Assembly (NCBI RefSeq): GCF_026309355.1
Contig: NZ_JAPJZK010000001.1
Location: 1,240,001-1,304,000 of the forward strand
DNA length: 64,000 nt
Direction: 5' to 3'
Source: Spartinivicinus marinus
GTDB lineage: Bacteria > Pseudomonadota > Gammaproteobacteria > Pseudomonadales > Zooshikellaceae
Under the pieces are notes generated by a model. That model did no database searches and was not told the origin of the DNA. It saw only the letters and a program-made list of their open reading frames with translations. Of this stretch, positions 39,606 to 49,615 are shown one piece after another (positions within the stretch are counted from its first letter, which is position 1; each line of letters begins with the position of its first letter). The position numbers were made by a program, and so were the translations under genes.

Positions 39606-42600
39606 TTATAAGTCGGTTTTAACAATACTATTATTTGCACCTCTTGTATATTCAGCAACCTTTTTGCCATCTTTATATACAGCAACTCGCTTCAAACTTG
39701 TTGACCGCTCAGATGTAAAATTACTCCTAATTTGCTTTTCAATATTCTCTAAGGAACTACTACTGGCTGCATCACCTTTTAATTGAATTTCTAATGCTCC
39801 TGTTTCATCTGTTCCAGAGTTTTTAATTTGTTTATTTGCCTTGCTAATTTGGTCCTTAATATATCGGTTATTCAAAGGATCCTTTCTAGTTTTTAACTCT
39901 ATAAGCTCCCCATCAACCCTAAAATCTGGATTAGTTTTAGGCTTACCGTTTATTAACTGATTCTCAACCTCATCTAAAACTTCAACTTTCTTATTTTCTT
40001 TCCTAAATCTTTCAATTGCATCCAGCTCACCAAGAGCTCCTGTGTCACCATTTTCAGCATCTTTCAAGGTCTTCTTTAAAGAGTCATCACTAATGTCAAC
40101 CATAGGGTCTTCTTTAATTGATTTTCCTCTTTCTTCAGGATTTTTATCAGAATCCTTATCTTTTTTATCTTCAGAACCACTTCCATTCTTACATTTCCTT
40201 GGCCCTGTACCATTATGAACCCAAGCTCCATCATGACCGACAAAGTAAGTATGATAATCTGCTACTTCAAAGTTATAAGTCATCAACTGTTTAGTATCAG
40301 GTAAAATAGACGTTACAGTGACAGCTTCATCTTCTTTAGTAAGAATTTTATCACCCAACTGTAACTGACCTGCTTCAGCCCAGGTATTATTGCTAGTCCA
40401 GAACGGATGCTCAGAAGTAGTGCCTAATGTTTCCTCTTTGCCCTCTTCATTTATAACTGTTAGATAAATTACATCATGTTTAGGATTTCGATAAATAGCT
40501 TCTACCGGCTTCCAACCTGTAGCTCCTGTTTTTTCGTCCTTAGAAGCAACTAAATCACCTACTTTAATATCTTCAATGGGCTTTAAGCCATTCTTTGTAT
40601 GTACTAAGGTTCCAGCAATAAAGCATTTTTTCTTTTCAGGCTCATTTGATTTGTCAGGTGTATTTGATTTACTTTTCTTCTTTAAATGCTTTAAATACTT
40701 TAACTTTCCAATAGGCGTTATTCCTATCAGAATATCATCCCAGTCTTTTGACCAGTTAATATCAAAGTCATACGTCCAACATCCGTCCTCTGTTTGATAT
40801 GGTCCCGTGATAAAGTAGTCTGGCGTTTCTCCAAGACCAACTAGAGTTGGAACAAGCATCCACTTCATCCAGTTGAGCATATCAAGCTCAGCAGCTATAT
40901 GTGTCTGAAATGTATCTCCAGGTGCTAAGCCTAATGGATCAATTAAATTTACTGGGTTACTTTCAACAAACTGATACAGGTTAACGCCTCCTGCTTCAGC
41001 TAACGGATCACGGGTTGTCCAGATACTTAAATGGGGAGCATAGTAACGGTAGCCGTAATAAATTAGGCCCGTACCAGCATCGTAACGCTTAGTGGAAAAG
41101 CCAAACGGCTGCTCTAAGGTGCCTTTTTTAGATACTAATTGACCAAATGGCTCATATTCATAGGCTGCAACCACTTCATCATTATCATCAACAACACCAA
41201 CTACATTACCTTGACCATCGTAAAGATAATAATAATGCTGACCGTTTTGGGTGAGGCTTAATAAACCACCTATACCGCCACCATCATCCAGCCCCCAGAC
41301 ATATTCACGGGTAATTTCATTACTAGCATTTCGTTCTTGTAACGCTAGTTTTTCATGACGGATAATTCGAGTGGTTTTGACAAGACTGCTATTTTCATAG
41401 CGTAAGATTACAGCCAAATAATTACTGTAATCATATTTATATTCAAGTTTATGGCTTTTCCCTTGGTTATCTCTATAGCTAATTTCAGTTAAGCGATTTT
41501 CAGCATCGTAACTGGCTGCAAAAACATGACCATCAACGGTTAAACCACTAATTAAATTACCTGACTTGTCGTAAGCAGGAGAGTTGTTTTTATAACCCGC
41601 CTGATTAATCAGCTGATTTAAATTATTAAATTGATTTTGAGTAAGCTGATCTTCCTGAATATTCGCTTCAGTGAGTGGCTCATACTCAACCTGGCCAATT
41701 AAGTCTTGGTTGTTATAAGATAACTGAAATTTTGTAACAATGTCATCTGATTCTGAATAATGTCTAATGCCTTTTAAACGAGTAACGGCATCATATTCAT
41801 ATTTAGTTTCAACACTGTTTGGAAAGAAAATACCTGATGGAATTGAGTTACTGCCACTATAATAGTAGTTAAATTCCCTCCCACCAGCATCTAAACTTTT
41901 CAGCCGCCCCATCCCATCATAATACTGCTTAATGGTCTGGCCTTTACTGGGGATGATTTGATGTAAACCGCCAACCGTATCGTAACGGTATTCAATGGTG
42001 TCATCTTCCCAAGGCCCATCAAATGAGGCGACTTTGCCATCTGTTGTATAGGTAAACTGATGTGTACCGACACCATCCGTAATAGTCGCTACTTGCCCTT
42101 GATCATTGTAGGTGTAGCTTACTTCTGGGGTATTGTCTGAATAAGTGATTTTAGTCAGGCGCTTTTTATCATCGTAATGATAAGTGGTTACAACACCTCT
42201 AGCATCAGTTCTAGTTTTGATTTGCCCTTGTTCATAGCTGTAATTGACACGACTGTCGTCAGCGAATATTTTCGCGGTTAGCTGATCAGCATTATTGAAT
42301 TCAAACCGGGTTTTATTATGGTTCGCATCAATTAGTGTGATTAGGTTACCGTTAGCATCATACTCAAACCGGGTAAAGCTGCCTTCAGGTGAAATGATCT
42401 TGGTTAATTGCTTTGCTGGATCATATTCATACTGGTATTTCCGCCCACCTCGATCGGTTTCACTGGTGACCATTCTTGGGCACTGCCCATAAGTGGTGGT
42501 CGTTTGCTTTCCATCAGGGTAGGTGACGGTTGTAGTAGAGTTTAAACCATTGTAGGCATAGGTTTTGGTGAAGCCTGTTTCATCCGTTTCAGTCTTAATA

Positions 42601-45239
42601 CGCCCAATAGCGTCGTAGGTGTATTGTTTAACGACCTGGCCGTTGAAGGTAACGGTGGTGCGCTGGTGTTTTTCGTTATAGGTGTATTCCCATTTTTGTT
42701 TACCCGCCACTTCCATAGCCGTGACTTGTCCATAGCTGTTATAGGTAAACTGTGTTTCACGACCTAAAACATCTTTAATTAAGGTTGGGTTGCGGTGTTG
42801 GTTATATTGAAACTCAACAGTGCCTTGCGGGGTTTCTACCTTAGTAACATCCTTGCCATTAGCGGCATATTCATACTTTACTGTTTGCCCTAATGCATTG
42901 GTTTGCTGAGTAACATTACCTTGGCTGTTTTTTTGGAAGGTTTTAGCTTGGCCGTTTTCAGTCCGCGCCTTTCTTAAACCCGTTTGCTCATCATATTGGT
43001 AATCAATGACCCGACCATCAGGGTAGGTAATTTTTTTGATCCGGCCTTGGTTGTTTGAGCGTTTGTAATACTCATACTGGGTTTTTGCTGCTGATTTATA
43101 ATTATTAACGTTGGCATCCTGGTATTCCACATAATTATTAGGGGCTACATGCCAGCCTTTACCGTGGTAACCATCGTAATAATATTCTTCTTTGTTGCCA
43201 TTCGGGTCGGTGATGGTGATGCGATAATTATCCCACATCGCGGTGCCAGGTGGGTTATATGCATCAGAGCCATTGTTTATGCCATCCGCTGCTTCAACAT
43301 AAAACGTCCACTTTCCTAATGGGTTTTCTACTGAAGAAACGTATTTATCCTTAGGTTTGTCTTCGGCTTGAAACTCGTCGTAACCTACCTTCGTCCAATA
43401 GCCTCCCATATCGGTGAGTTTGACCAGATTTTTGCTACTGTCGTATTCAAACGCTGCTTTACGTCCAAATGGGTCAGTGATTTGCGTGACTAACCCAAGC
43501 TCATTGTAAGTGAGGTTGGTTACTTGTCCTAAAGCATCGGTAATGGTGGTTAATTTAACATCATCGTTATAGTTAAACGTTAATTGCTGGCCGTACTTAT
43601 CTTTAACCCCCACCATAAAGGTTTGCATGGAATCAGTGCTAACAGGCAAGTTATATTCATAGGTCAACCCGCCAGGTAGTTCTAACTCAAAATGGTGATC
43701 ACTGATTTTACGCAGGGTATTAAAGACATTGTAAGGTGGGGCATAACTGCCATCTGCTTGAGGCACATAAGTGTGCTGGGCACCATCCGGCATCACAACA
43801 GTCGGTGATTTACCTGGATCAATCATGATGTATGAGCCGTAATTAAAGGTCCATTTATTACCAAACAGCTCATTTTTCGACACGCTGGTTTGCGAGTTAT
43901 AGCTCAACTGTATTCTAACTTGCGGGCCAATTGCAGGCTTATACCAGAGTGGAACATCCTTCATGAACAGGTTCATTGAAACCATATCCACTTTCCAGAT
44001 TGGAGCACCTTCTGGGCATTCTTTTGGTTCTTCTGGTTCTTCGTCCTCGGGTTCACCCGGGCCATCTTCTGGACGAGGGACACCACAACAGCCACCAAAA
44101 GTACTGGCCATTAACTCTTCTGATAAGGCTTCACCAGGCAGGTTATTGCCCCCAAACACTAACGTATTACCCGCCCACTCTGAATCAAATTCCGTTAAGG
44201 ATTGGAAAAAACGCCGGTTCATTTGGGGGTCGTATAATGTTACTTCAGTGTCAGTGACAGTTTCTAAAATCCAATAATGACCCGCACTGTTACCAGAGCG
44301 ATCAATTTGCACCACCGCCGGTAAAGGAATACGACTTAAGTCGTCAATAGATAATGCTCTTGCAGAGACGTCATAGCCATGCTTTTTAGCAAGATCAGTT
44401 AATTCAGCAACACTATGGCCTTTTAAGTCAGCCGGTTTAATGGCTAATACATCTTTGGCTGCAGTGTTTTTACCATCTTTTTCTAATAGATGGGCTAATG
44501 CACGAGTACCACAGTCTAATAGTGCTAAACGCTCCGATTGTTGGCGTGATAGTCGCTGAATCCAGTTAGCGGCGTACGTTCTAATTCGCCAATCCACACT
44601 GGTTTGTTTTAATTCGCCAAATAATTTAATGGCATCTTCAATATTATTTTCGAGTACTTTTAATACCGCTAAACGACTTAATGCTTTATCACCTAACCAA
44701 CGCGCCCCAACATAGTCTTGGCCACGATATTGACTAATTAATTGGGTAAAGTGATTTGCTGCTTCTTTATAACGACCGTTATAACGAGCCTCGCAGCCCA
44801 TGTGTAAAACAGCTTCACCTGCCCAAGGGCTATTAGGATAACGTTCCTGATATTGATCAAATAATTGATAAGCTTCTTTATAATCGTGCCGATTCCACGC
44901 TTGAATTGCCGCACCAAAATCTGCAAACATCGCCCGTACTTCATCATCAGGGTCTAATGACCGCTTGCGACGACGAGAGCGTGAAGGTTGATCTTTATTT
45001 TCAGGATTAAAATTTAAAGGGCTGGTAGGCACCAATTGACCACCTAACTGCCCCGCTTGCATTAATTCTTCACGAGTCGGTGTACGTGATAAATCCAGTG
45101 GTTTAACTGTAAGCTCTACGGCTAAATCATCACTATTATTATTTGCAAAAAGTGATGTTGATAATAACGATAATAAAGCAAAGGCACCTGCCTTAAGCGA
45201 CAGGCGTTTCCTTGTTTTAGTTGAAGGTGTTTTTTCCAT
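39606..45239 (-). CDS. Secreted RHS polymorphic toxin with C39-like, Hint and nuclease-like domains
   Basis: 1877 residues from ATG 45239 (GAGG 5 bases upstream). Order: signal peptide (AGAFALLSLLSTSLFA); TPR-like helices (about 110-220); a C39-like cysteine peptidase domain (about 235-365) with Cys243 (LDCGTRAL), His321 (AGHYWIL) and Asp337 (LYDPQ); an acidic Pro/Glu linker after CCGVP; a DUF6531-like entry; many YD/RHS repeats (about 520-1400); the RHS core end RDPLAEAGGVNLYQF...IDPLG; a Hint domain (about 1547-1676) beginning CFIAGTLV and ending VHN; and a 189-residue C-terminus. The tail has PDFRVDGELIELK (D1772, E1781, K1783), a PD-(D/E)xK-like nuclease pattern. There is no PAAR or VgrG part, so export is probably by the Sec route. 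The enzymatic fate is inference. Confidence 0.88.
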   Translation of the reverse strand: MEKTPSTKTRKRLSLKAGAFALLSLLSTSLFANNNSDDLAVELTVKPLDLSRTPTREELMQAGQLGGQLVPTSPLNFNPENKDQPSRSRRRKRSLDPDDEVRAMFADFGAAIQAWNRHDYKEAYQLFDQYQERYPNSPWAGEAVLHMGCEARYNGRYKEAANHFTQLISQYRGQDYVGARWLGDKALSRLAVLKVLENNIEDAIKLFGELKQTSVDWRIRTYAANWIQRLSRQQSERLALLDCGTRALAHLLEKDGKNTAAKDVLAIKPADLKGHSVAELTDLAKKHGYDVSARALSIDDLSRIPLPAVVQIDRSGNSAGHYWILETVTDTEVTLYDPQMNRRFFQSLTEFDSEWAGNTLVFGGNNLPGEALSEELMASTFGGCCGVPRPEDGPGEPEDEEPEEPKECPEGAPIWKVDMVSMNLFMKDVPLWYKPAIGPQVRIQLSYNSQTSVSKNELFGNKWTFNYGSYIMIDPGKSPTVVMPDGAQHTYVPQADGSYAPPYNVFNTLRKISDHHFELELPGGLTYEYNLPVSTDSMQTFMVGVKDKYGQQLTFNYNDDVKLTTITDALGQVTNLTYNELGLVTQITDPFGRKAAFEYDSSKNLVKLTDMGGYWTKVGYDEFQAEDKPKDKYVSSVENPLGKWTFYVEAADGINNGSDAYNPPGTAMWDNYRITITDPNGNKEEYYYDGYHGKGWHVAPNNYVEYQDANVNNYKSAAKTQYEYYKRSNNQGRIKKITYPDGRVIDYQYDEQTGLRKARTENGQAKTFQKNSQGNVTQQTNALGQTVKYEYAANGKDVTKVETPQGTVEFQYNQHRNPTLIKDVLGRETQFTYNSYGQVTAMEVAGKQKWEYTYNEKHQRTTVTFNGQVVKQYTYDAIGRIKTETDETGFTKTYAYNGLNSTTTVTYPDGKQTTTTYGQCPRMVTSETDRGGRKYQYEYDPAKQLTKIISPEGSFTRFEYDANGNLITLIDANHNKTRFEFNNADQLTAKIFADDSRVNYSYEQGQIKTRTDARGVVTTYHYDDKKRLTKITYSDNTPEVSYTYNDQGQVATITDGVGTHQFTYTTDGKVASFDGPWEDDTIEYRYDTVGGLHQIIPSKGQTIKQYYDGMGRLKSLDAGGREFNYYYSGSNSIPSGIFFPNSVETKYEYDAVTRLKGIRHYSESDDIVTKFQLSYNNQDLIGQVEYEPLTEANIQEDQLTQNQFNNLNQLINQAGYKNNSPAYDKSGNLISGLTVDGHVFAASYDAENRLTEISYRDNQGKSHKLEYKYDYSNYLAVILRYENSSLVKTTRIIRHEKLALQERNASNEITREYVWGLDDGGGIGGLLSLTQNGQHYYYLYDGQGNVVGVVDDNDEVVAAYEYEPFGQLVSKKGTLEQPFGFSTKRYDAGTGLIYYGYRYYAPHLSIWTTRDPLAEAGGVNLYQFVESNPVNLIDPLGLAPGDTFQTHIAAELDMLNWMKWMLVPTLVGLGETPDYFITGPYQTEDGCWTYDFDINWSKDWDDILIGITPIGKLKYLKHLKKKSKSNTPDKSNEPEKKKCFIAGTLVHTKNGLKPIEDIKVGDLVASKDEKTGATGWKPVEAIYRNPKHDVIYLTVINEEGKEETLGTTSEHPFWTSNNTWAEAGQLQLGDKILTKEDEAVTVTSILPDTKQLMTYNFEVADYHTYFVGHDGAWVHNGTGPRKCKNGSGSEDKKDKDSDKNPEERGKSIKEDPMVDISDDSLKKTLKDAENGDTGALGELDAIERFRKENKKVEVLDEVENQLINGKPKTNPDFRVDGELIELKTRKDPLNNRYIKDQISKANKQIKNSGTDETGALEIQLKGDAASSSSLENIEKQIRSNFTSERSTSLKRVAVYKDGKKVAEYTRGANNSIVKTDL

Positions 45240-45336
45240 TACATCCTCGGAAAGCAATAAATAAAAAATAAATCAAAAAAGCTCAGGCAATGCTCTATTA
45301 AAGCAAAGCCTGAAAATAAAGGGTCATTAATTAGTG

Positions 45337-48300
45337 CTAGTTAGGTTCTTTAGGGTTAGTGCCAGCTTTAAATTCATCAAAATCTGACACACCATCTTCG
45401 TCAGAGTCTTGGTTGAGATCGTGGTCTAGGGTGTTGAAGTAGTGGTATTCCCAACCATCAACGACACCATCTTGGTCATGGTCTACTTGCCCAGGAATAA
45501 ATAAATTATCAACCCAAACGGTATCTTCACCGGTATCTACGCTACTATCCTTCTGATAACGCCATGTCAGTGTATGACGACCTGCCGACAGTAAAAACTC
45601 CGCATGCTGATAATCTTTTATATCACTCCAATTACCCACTTCTTGACCATCTATATAAAAACGTAAGCGGTCTGCTCCTTCGGAACTGGTAGCTACTTCA
45701 AAGGACACTAATCCACCCACTGAGTGTACGACGGTTGATACTTCCATTGCTTGGTTATGACTAATTCCTGTTGCCGCCCATGCTGTACTGTTATCAACGC
45801 CTTTTCCTTCTACTCGCTGCCAACGAGCAGGCCCTTCATAACGCCAGAAATAGCCACCTAATTTTTCATTTTCAAAATCAACTAATACTTTAGCTTTTAA
45901 GCTACTACTGTCTTGTGGATCAGTCCCTGCTACATATTCTTCTTCATTTAACACACCATCGTTATCTGCATCTGCTTTGTTATCCTTTACCACTGGATTT
46001 AGACGATGGGCCACTTCCCACTTATCTGGCATACCATCCTTATCTGCATCAGCTTCCTCAGGATAATTTTCATCACTTAAAACAAATTCAGAAAAGTTAT
46101 TTAAATTATCACCATCTGCATCATCATTAGCATCAGCTACTCGTGGGTCAGACCCATGGGATACTTCCCACCCATCAGTCATGCCATCCCCATCTGTATC
46201 CGCCTGTTTAGGATTGGTAAAGGTTGTGGCTTCAACAATATCGGCTAGTCCATCTTGGTCAGTATCTAACTCAGCATCATATTGTTTAAAGTCAGTATCT
46301 AGTGAATCAAAGTAGGTATACTCCCAACCATCAACGACACCATCTTGGTCATGGTCTACTTGCCCAGGAATAAATAAATTATCAACCCAAACGGTATCTT
46401 CACCGGTATCTACGCTACTATCCTTCTGATAACGCCATGTCAGTGTATGACGACCTGCCGACAGTAAAAACTCCGCATGCTGATAATCTTTTATATCACT
46501 CCAATTACCCACTTCTTGACCATCTATATAAAAACGTAAGCGGTCTGCTCCTTCGGAACTGGTAGCTACTTCAAAGGACACTAATCCACCCACTGAGTGT
46601 ACGACGGTTGATACTTCCATTGCTTGGTTATGACTAATTCCTGTTGCCGCCCATGCTGTACTGTTATCAACGCCTTTTCCTTCTACTCGCTGCCAACGAG
46701 CAGGCCCTTCATAACGCCAGAAATAGCCACCTAATTTTTCATTTTCAAAATCAACTAATACTTTAGCTTTTAAGCTACTACTGTCTTGTGGATCAGTCCC
46801 TGCTACATATTCTTCTTCATTTAACACACCATCGTTATCTGCATCTGCTTTGTTATCCTTTACCACTGGATTTAGACGATGGGCCACTTCCCACTTATCT
46901 GGCATACCATCCTTATCTGCATCAGCTTCCTCAGGATAATTTTCATCACTTAAAACAAATTCAGAAAAGTTATTTAAATTATCACCATCTGCATCATCAT
47001 TAGCATCAGCTACTCGTGGGTCAGACCCATGGGATACTTCCCACCCATCAGTCATGCCATCCCCATCTGTATCCGCCTGTTTAGGATTGGTAAAGGTTGT
47101 GGCTTCAACAATATCGGCTAGTCCATCTTGGTCAGTATCTAACTCAGCATCATATTGTTTAAAGTCAGTATCTAGTGAATCAAAGTAGGTATACTCCCAA
47201 CCATCAACGACACCATCTTGGTCATGGTCTACTTGCCCAGGAATAAATAAATTATCAACCCAAACGGTATCTTCACCGGTATCTACGCTACTATCCTTCT
47301 GATAACGCCATGTCAGTGTATGACGACCTGCCGACAGTAAAAACTCCGCATGCTGATAATCTTTTATATCACTCCAATTACCCACTTCTTGACCATCTAT
47401 ATAAAAACGTAAGCGGTCTGCTCCTTCGGAACTGGTAGCTACTTCAAAGGACACTAATCCACCCACTGAGTGTACGACGGTTGATACTTCCATTGCTTGG
47501 TTATGACTAATTCCTGTTGCCGCCCATGCTGTACTGTTATCAACGCCTTTTCCTTCTACTCGCTGCCAACGAGCAGGCCCTTCATAACGCCAGAAATAGC
47601 CACCTAATTTTTCATTTTCAAAATCAACTAATACTTTAGCTTTTAAGCTACTACTGTCTTGTGGATCAGTCCCTGCTACATATTCTTCTTCATTTAACAC
47701 ACCATCGTTATCTGCATCTGCTTTGTTATCCTTTACCACTGGATTTAGACGATGGGCCACTTCCCACTTATCTGGCATACCATCCTTATCTGCATCAGCT
47801 TCCTCAGGATAATTTTCATCACTTAAAACAAATTCAGAAAAGTTATTTAAATTATCACCATCTGCATCATCATTAGCATCAGCTACTCGTGGGTCAGACC
47901 CATGGGATACTTCCCACCCATCAGTCATGCCATCCCCATCTGTATCCGCCTGTTTAGGATTGGTAAAGGTTGTGGCTTCAACAATATCGGCTAGTCCATC
48001 TTGGTCAGTATCTAACTCAGCATCATATTGTTTAAAGTCAGTATCTAGTGAATCAAAGTAGGTATACTCCCAACCATCAACGACACCATCTTGGTCATGG
48101 TCTACTTGCCCAGGAATAAATAAATTATCAACCCAAACGGTATCTTCACCGGTATCTACGCTACTATCCTTCTGATAACGCCATGTCAGTGTATGACGAC
48201 CTGCCGACAGTAAAAACTCCGCATGTTGATAATCTTTTATATCACTCCAATTACCCACTTCTTGACCATCTATATAAAAACGTAAGCGGTCTGCTCCTTC

Positions 48301-49296
48301 GGAACTGGTAGCTACTTCAAAAGACACTAATCCACCCACTGAGTGTACGACGGTTGATACTTCCATTGCTTGGTTATGACTAATTCCTGTTGCCGCCCAT
48401 GCTGTACTGTTATCAACGCCTTTTCCTTCTACTCGCTGCCAACGAGCAGGCCCTTCATAACGCCAGAAATAACCGCTTAATTTGTCATTTTCAAAGTCAG
48501 TTACTTGAAAAATATAATTATTACTTTCAGAATTTGATTGTTTATTATCTTTAGCAACAATTTTCCACTGATAAGCATTATCAGCTGATAATGATTTAGT
48601 TAAGACATAACTGGTGCCTTTAATGTTTTCAGCAACTTTTGAAAGTGGCTTTCCAGCTTCACTGAAATAAACATCATATCCAACTACATAATCTCCTGGA
48701 TCTGAATCAGTAGAAGCCTGCCAGGCCAAAGTATAATCATCTAAGCTAACAGTTTGTCCTTCAGTATGAAGCGCAGGGACCGGAACAGTAGGGGGGGTAT
48801 TTTTTGTAGTTAGCTTAATAACGTCTGTTTCAGCTACAACTGTATTATGTTGATCCCTTGCTACTACCTTCCAATAATAATCAGTGCTTGAATTTAAATA
48901 CTCAAGCCTTAATTCCGTAGCAGTTAAACCCTTTCGATAAATTTTAGGTGGATTTTCTTGGCTTAAGTATAAATCGTATACAACTGGTGTGTTAACATCG
49001 CCAATATTCCAGCTTAAAATGGGGCTATCTGGATTAACTGGTTTATTGAGTGCTTCAGGATACGTTATCGCTAAATCAGGCTTTTGATAACTTGCCTGAT
49101 CAGATAGTACGTATTTTATTAACTGATTACCCATTGTGTCGTATACATAATCATACGACGAGGTGTTATCTAGTGTTGAGTTAGTCAGCCGCCCATTCTC
49201 ATCGTAGCTATAAGACTTGATTGCGGCTGTTGTATAAGGCGTAACCACTCCTATGGTTGACGCTAAAACAAACAAAGAGAGCTGGTTTTTTTTCAT
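45337..49296 (-). CDS. Giant secreted repeat protein with calcium-binding-type repeats
   Basis: 1319 residues from ATG 49296, with GGGAAG just upstream. A signal peptide (LSLFVLASTIGVVTPYTTA) is followed by a short YD/RHS-like segment (KSYSYDENGRLTN, YDYVYDTMGNQLIKY), then two fibronectin-III-like regions (about 65-275). Next come four copies of a jelly-roll-like domain (FWRYEGPARWQRVEG ... RLRFYIDGQEVGNW ... WVDNLFIPG). These are separated by three stretches of aspartate-rich DxDxDG repeats (TDQDGLAD, TDGDGMTD, ADKDGMPD, ADNDGVLN) of thrombospondin-3/EF-hand style that should bind calcium. It precedes the RHS toxin by 97 bases on the same strand, and both share YD motifs, so a joint surface structure is plausible. 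No catalytic domain is seen. Confidence 0.85.
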   Translation of the reverse strand: MKKNQLSLFVLASTIGVVTPYTTAAIKSYSYDENGRLTNSTLDNTSSYDYVYDTMGNQLIKYVLSDQASYQKPDLAITYPEALNKPVNPDSPILSWNIGDVNTPVVYDLYLSQENPPKIYRKGLTATELRLEYLNSSTDYYWKVVARDQHNTVVAETDVIKLTTKNTPPTVPVPALHTEGQTVSLDDYTLAWQASTDSDPGDYVVGYDVYFSEAGKPLSKVAENIKGTSYVLTKSLSADNAYQWKIVAKDNKQSNSESNNYIFQVTDFENDKLSGYFWRYEGPARWQRVEGKGVDNSTAWAATGISHNQAMEVSTVVHSVGGLVSFEVATSSEGADRLRFYIDGQEVGNWSDIKDYQHAEFLLSAGRHTLTWRYQKDSSVDTGEDTVWVDNLFIPGQVDHDQDGVVDGWEYTYFDSLDTDFKQYDAELDTDQDGLADIVEATTFTNPKQADTDGDGMTDGWEVSHGSDPRVADANDDADGDNLNNFSEFVLSDENYPEEADADKDGMPDKWEVAHRLNPVVKDNKADADNDGVLNEEEYVAGTDPQDSSSLKAKVLVDFENEKLGGYFWRYEGPARWQRVEGKGVDNSTAWAATGISHNQAMEVSTVVHSVGGLVSFEVATSSEGADRLRFYIDGQEVGNWSDIKDYQHAEFLLSAGRHTLTWRYQKDSSVDTGEDTVWVDNLFIPGQVDHDQDGVVDGWEYTYFDSLDTDFKQYDAELDTDQDGLADIVEATTFTNPKQADTDGDGMTDGWEVSHGSDPRVADANDDADGDNLNNFSEFVLSDENYPEEADADKDGMPDKWEVAHRLNPVVKDNKADADNDGVLNEEEYVAGTDPQDSSSLKAKVLVDFENEKLGGYFWRYEGPARWQRVEGKGVDNSTAWAATGISHNQAMEVSTVVHSVGGLVSFEVATSSEGADRLRFYIDGQEVGNWSDIKDYQHAEFLLSAGRHTLTWRYQKDSSVDTGEDTVWVDNLFIPGQVDHDQDGVVDGWEYTYFDSLDTDFKQYDAELDTDQDGLADIVEATTFTNPKQADTDGDGMTDGWEVSHGSDPRVADANDDADGDNLNNFSEFVLSDENYPEEADADKDGMPDKWEVAHRLNPVVKDNKADADNDGVLNEEEYVAGTDPQDSSSLKAKVLVDFENEKLGGYFWRYEGPARWQRVEGKGVDNSTAWAATGISHNQAMEVSTVVHSVGGLVSFEVATSSEGADRLRFYIDGQEVGNWSDIKDYQHAEFLLSAGRHTLTWRYQKDSSVDTGEDTVWVDNLFIPGQVDHDQDGVVDGWEYHYFNTLDHDLNQDSDEDGVSDFDEFKAGTNPKEPN
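45450..48490 (-). repeat. Three near-identical 873-bp tandem repeats plus partial fourth
   Basis: The word CCCAACCATCAACGACACCA occurs at 45450, 46323, 47196 and 48069, exactly 873 bases apart. Units are identical over long stretches; I see only isolated changes (for example C/T near 48226 and G/A near 48322). Each unit encodes 291 residues. Confidence 0.95.
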
Positions 49297-49615
49297 GTAC
49301 TTCCCAGTTAAAACTATACTTTCACTACCGTGTATGTCGATACTAGCCTGATACACCACATGTTTTACAAAGCCTGTCTTCTAAGTCAGGTTAGATAAAC
49401 GACAGTTGTAAAAAATGGAACCAAGTATAATGCAACATGTATCACAAAAGAAAGAAGAAGCTGCTCACTATCTAAGTTAGCTATTTATTAACCAAACAAC
49501 TTAAACGATAGTGCTAACAAAATAACGAAGAGATGACTTTAGGAGTAAACAATAAAGGTGTGATAGTTTAAGAGAGAGGGTGTCGATGGTGCTTTACACA
49601 TCTTGAGGAAATTTC
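49297..49615. promoter_or_regulatory. Upstream region of the repeat-protein/RHS operon
   Basis: 319 bases between the minus-strand kinase gene 3' end (49616) and the start of the repeat protein (49296). AT-rich, should hold the operon promoter on the minus strand. A small inverted pair (GCCTGTCTTCTAAGTCAGGT, 49372-49391) is present; nothing else is certain. Confidence 0.35.

Noticed and set aside
43963-44277. Two overlapping plus-strand frames opposite the RHS gene
   Set aside because: Antisense to the acidic Pro/Glu linker; low-complexity Ser/Gly/Pro or His/Leu sequences without start signals.
39606-45239. T6SS-exported RHS effector
   Set aside because: There is no PAAR domain, VgrG or Eag chaperone gene nearby, and the protein begins with a signal peptide.
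45915-47876. Three identical 71-codon plus-strand frames at 873-bp spacing
   Set aside because: Antisense to the Asp-rich repeats; His/Leu/Tyr-rich composition is the complement of GAT/GAC-rich coding, not a protein.
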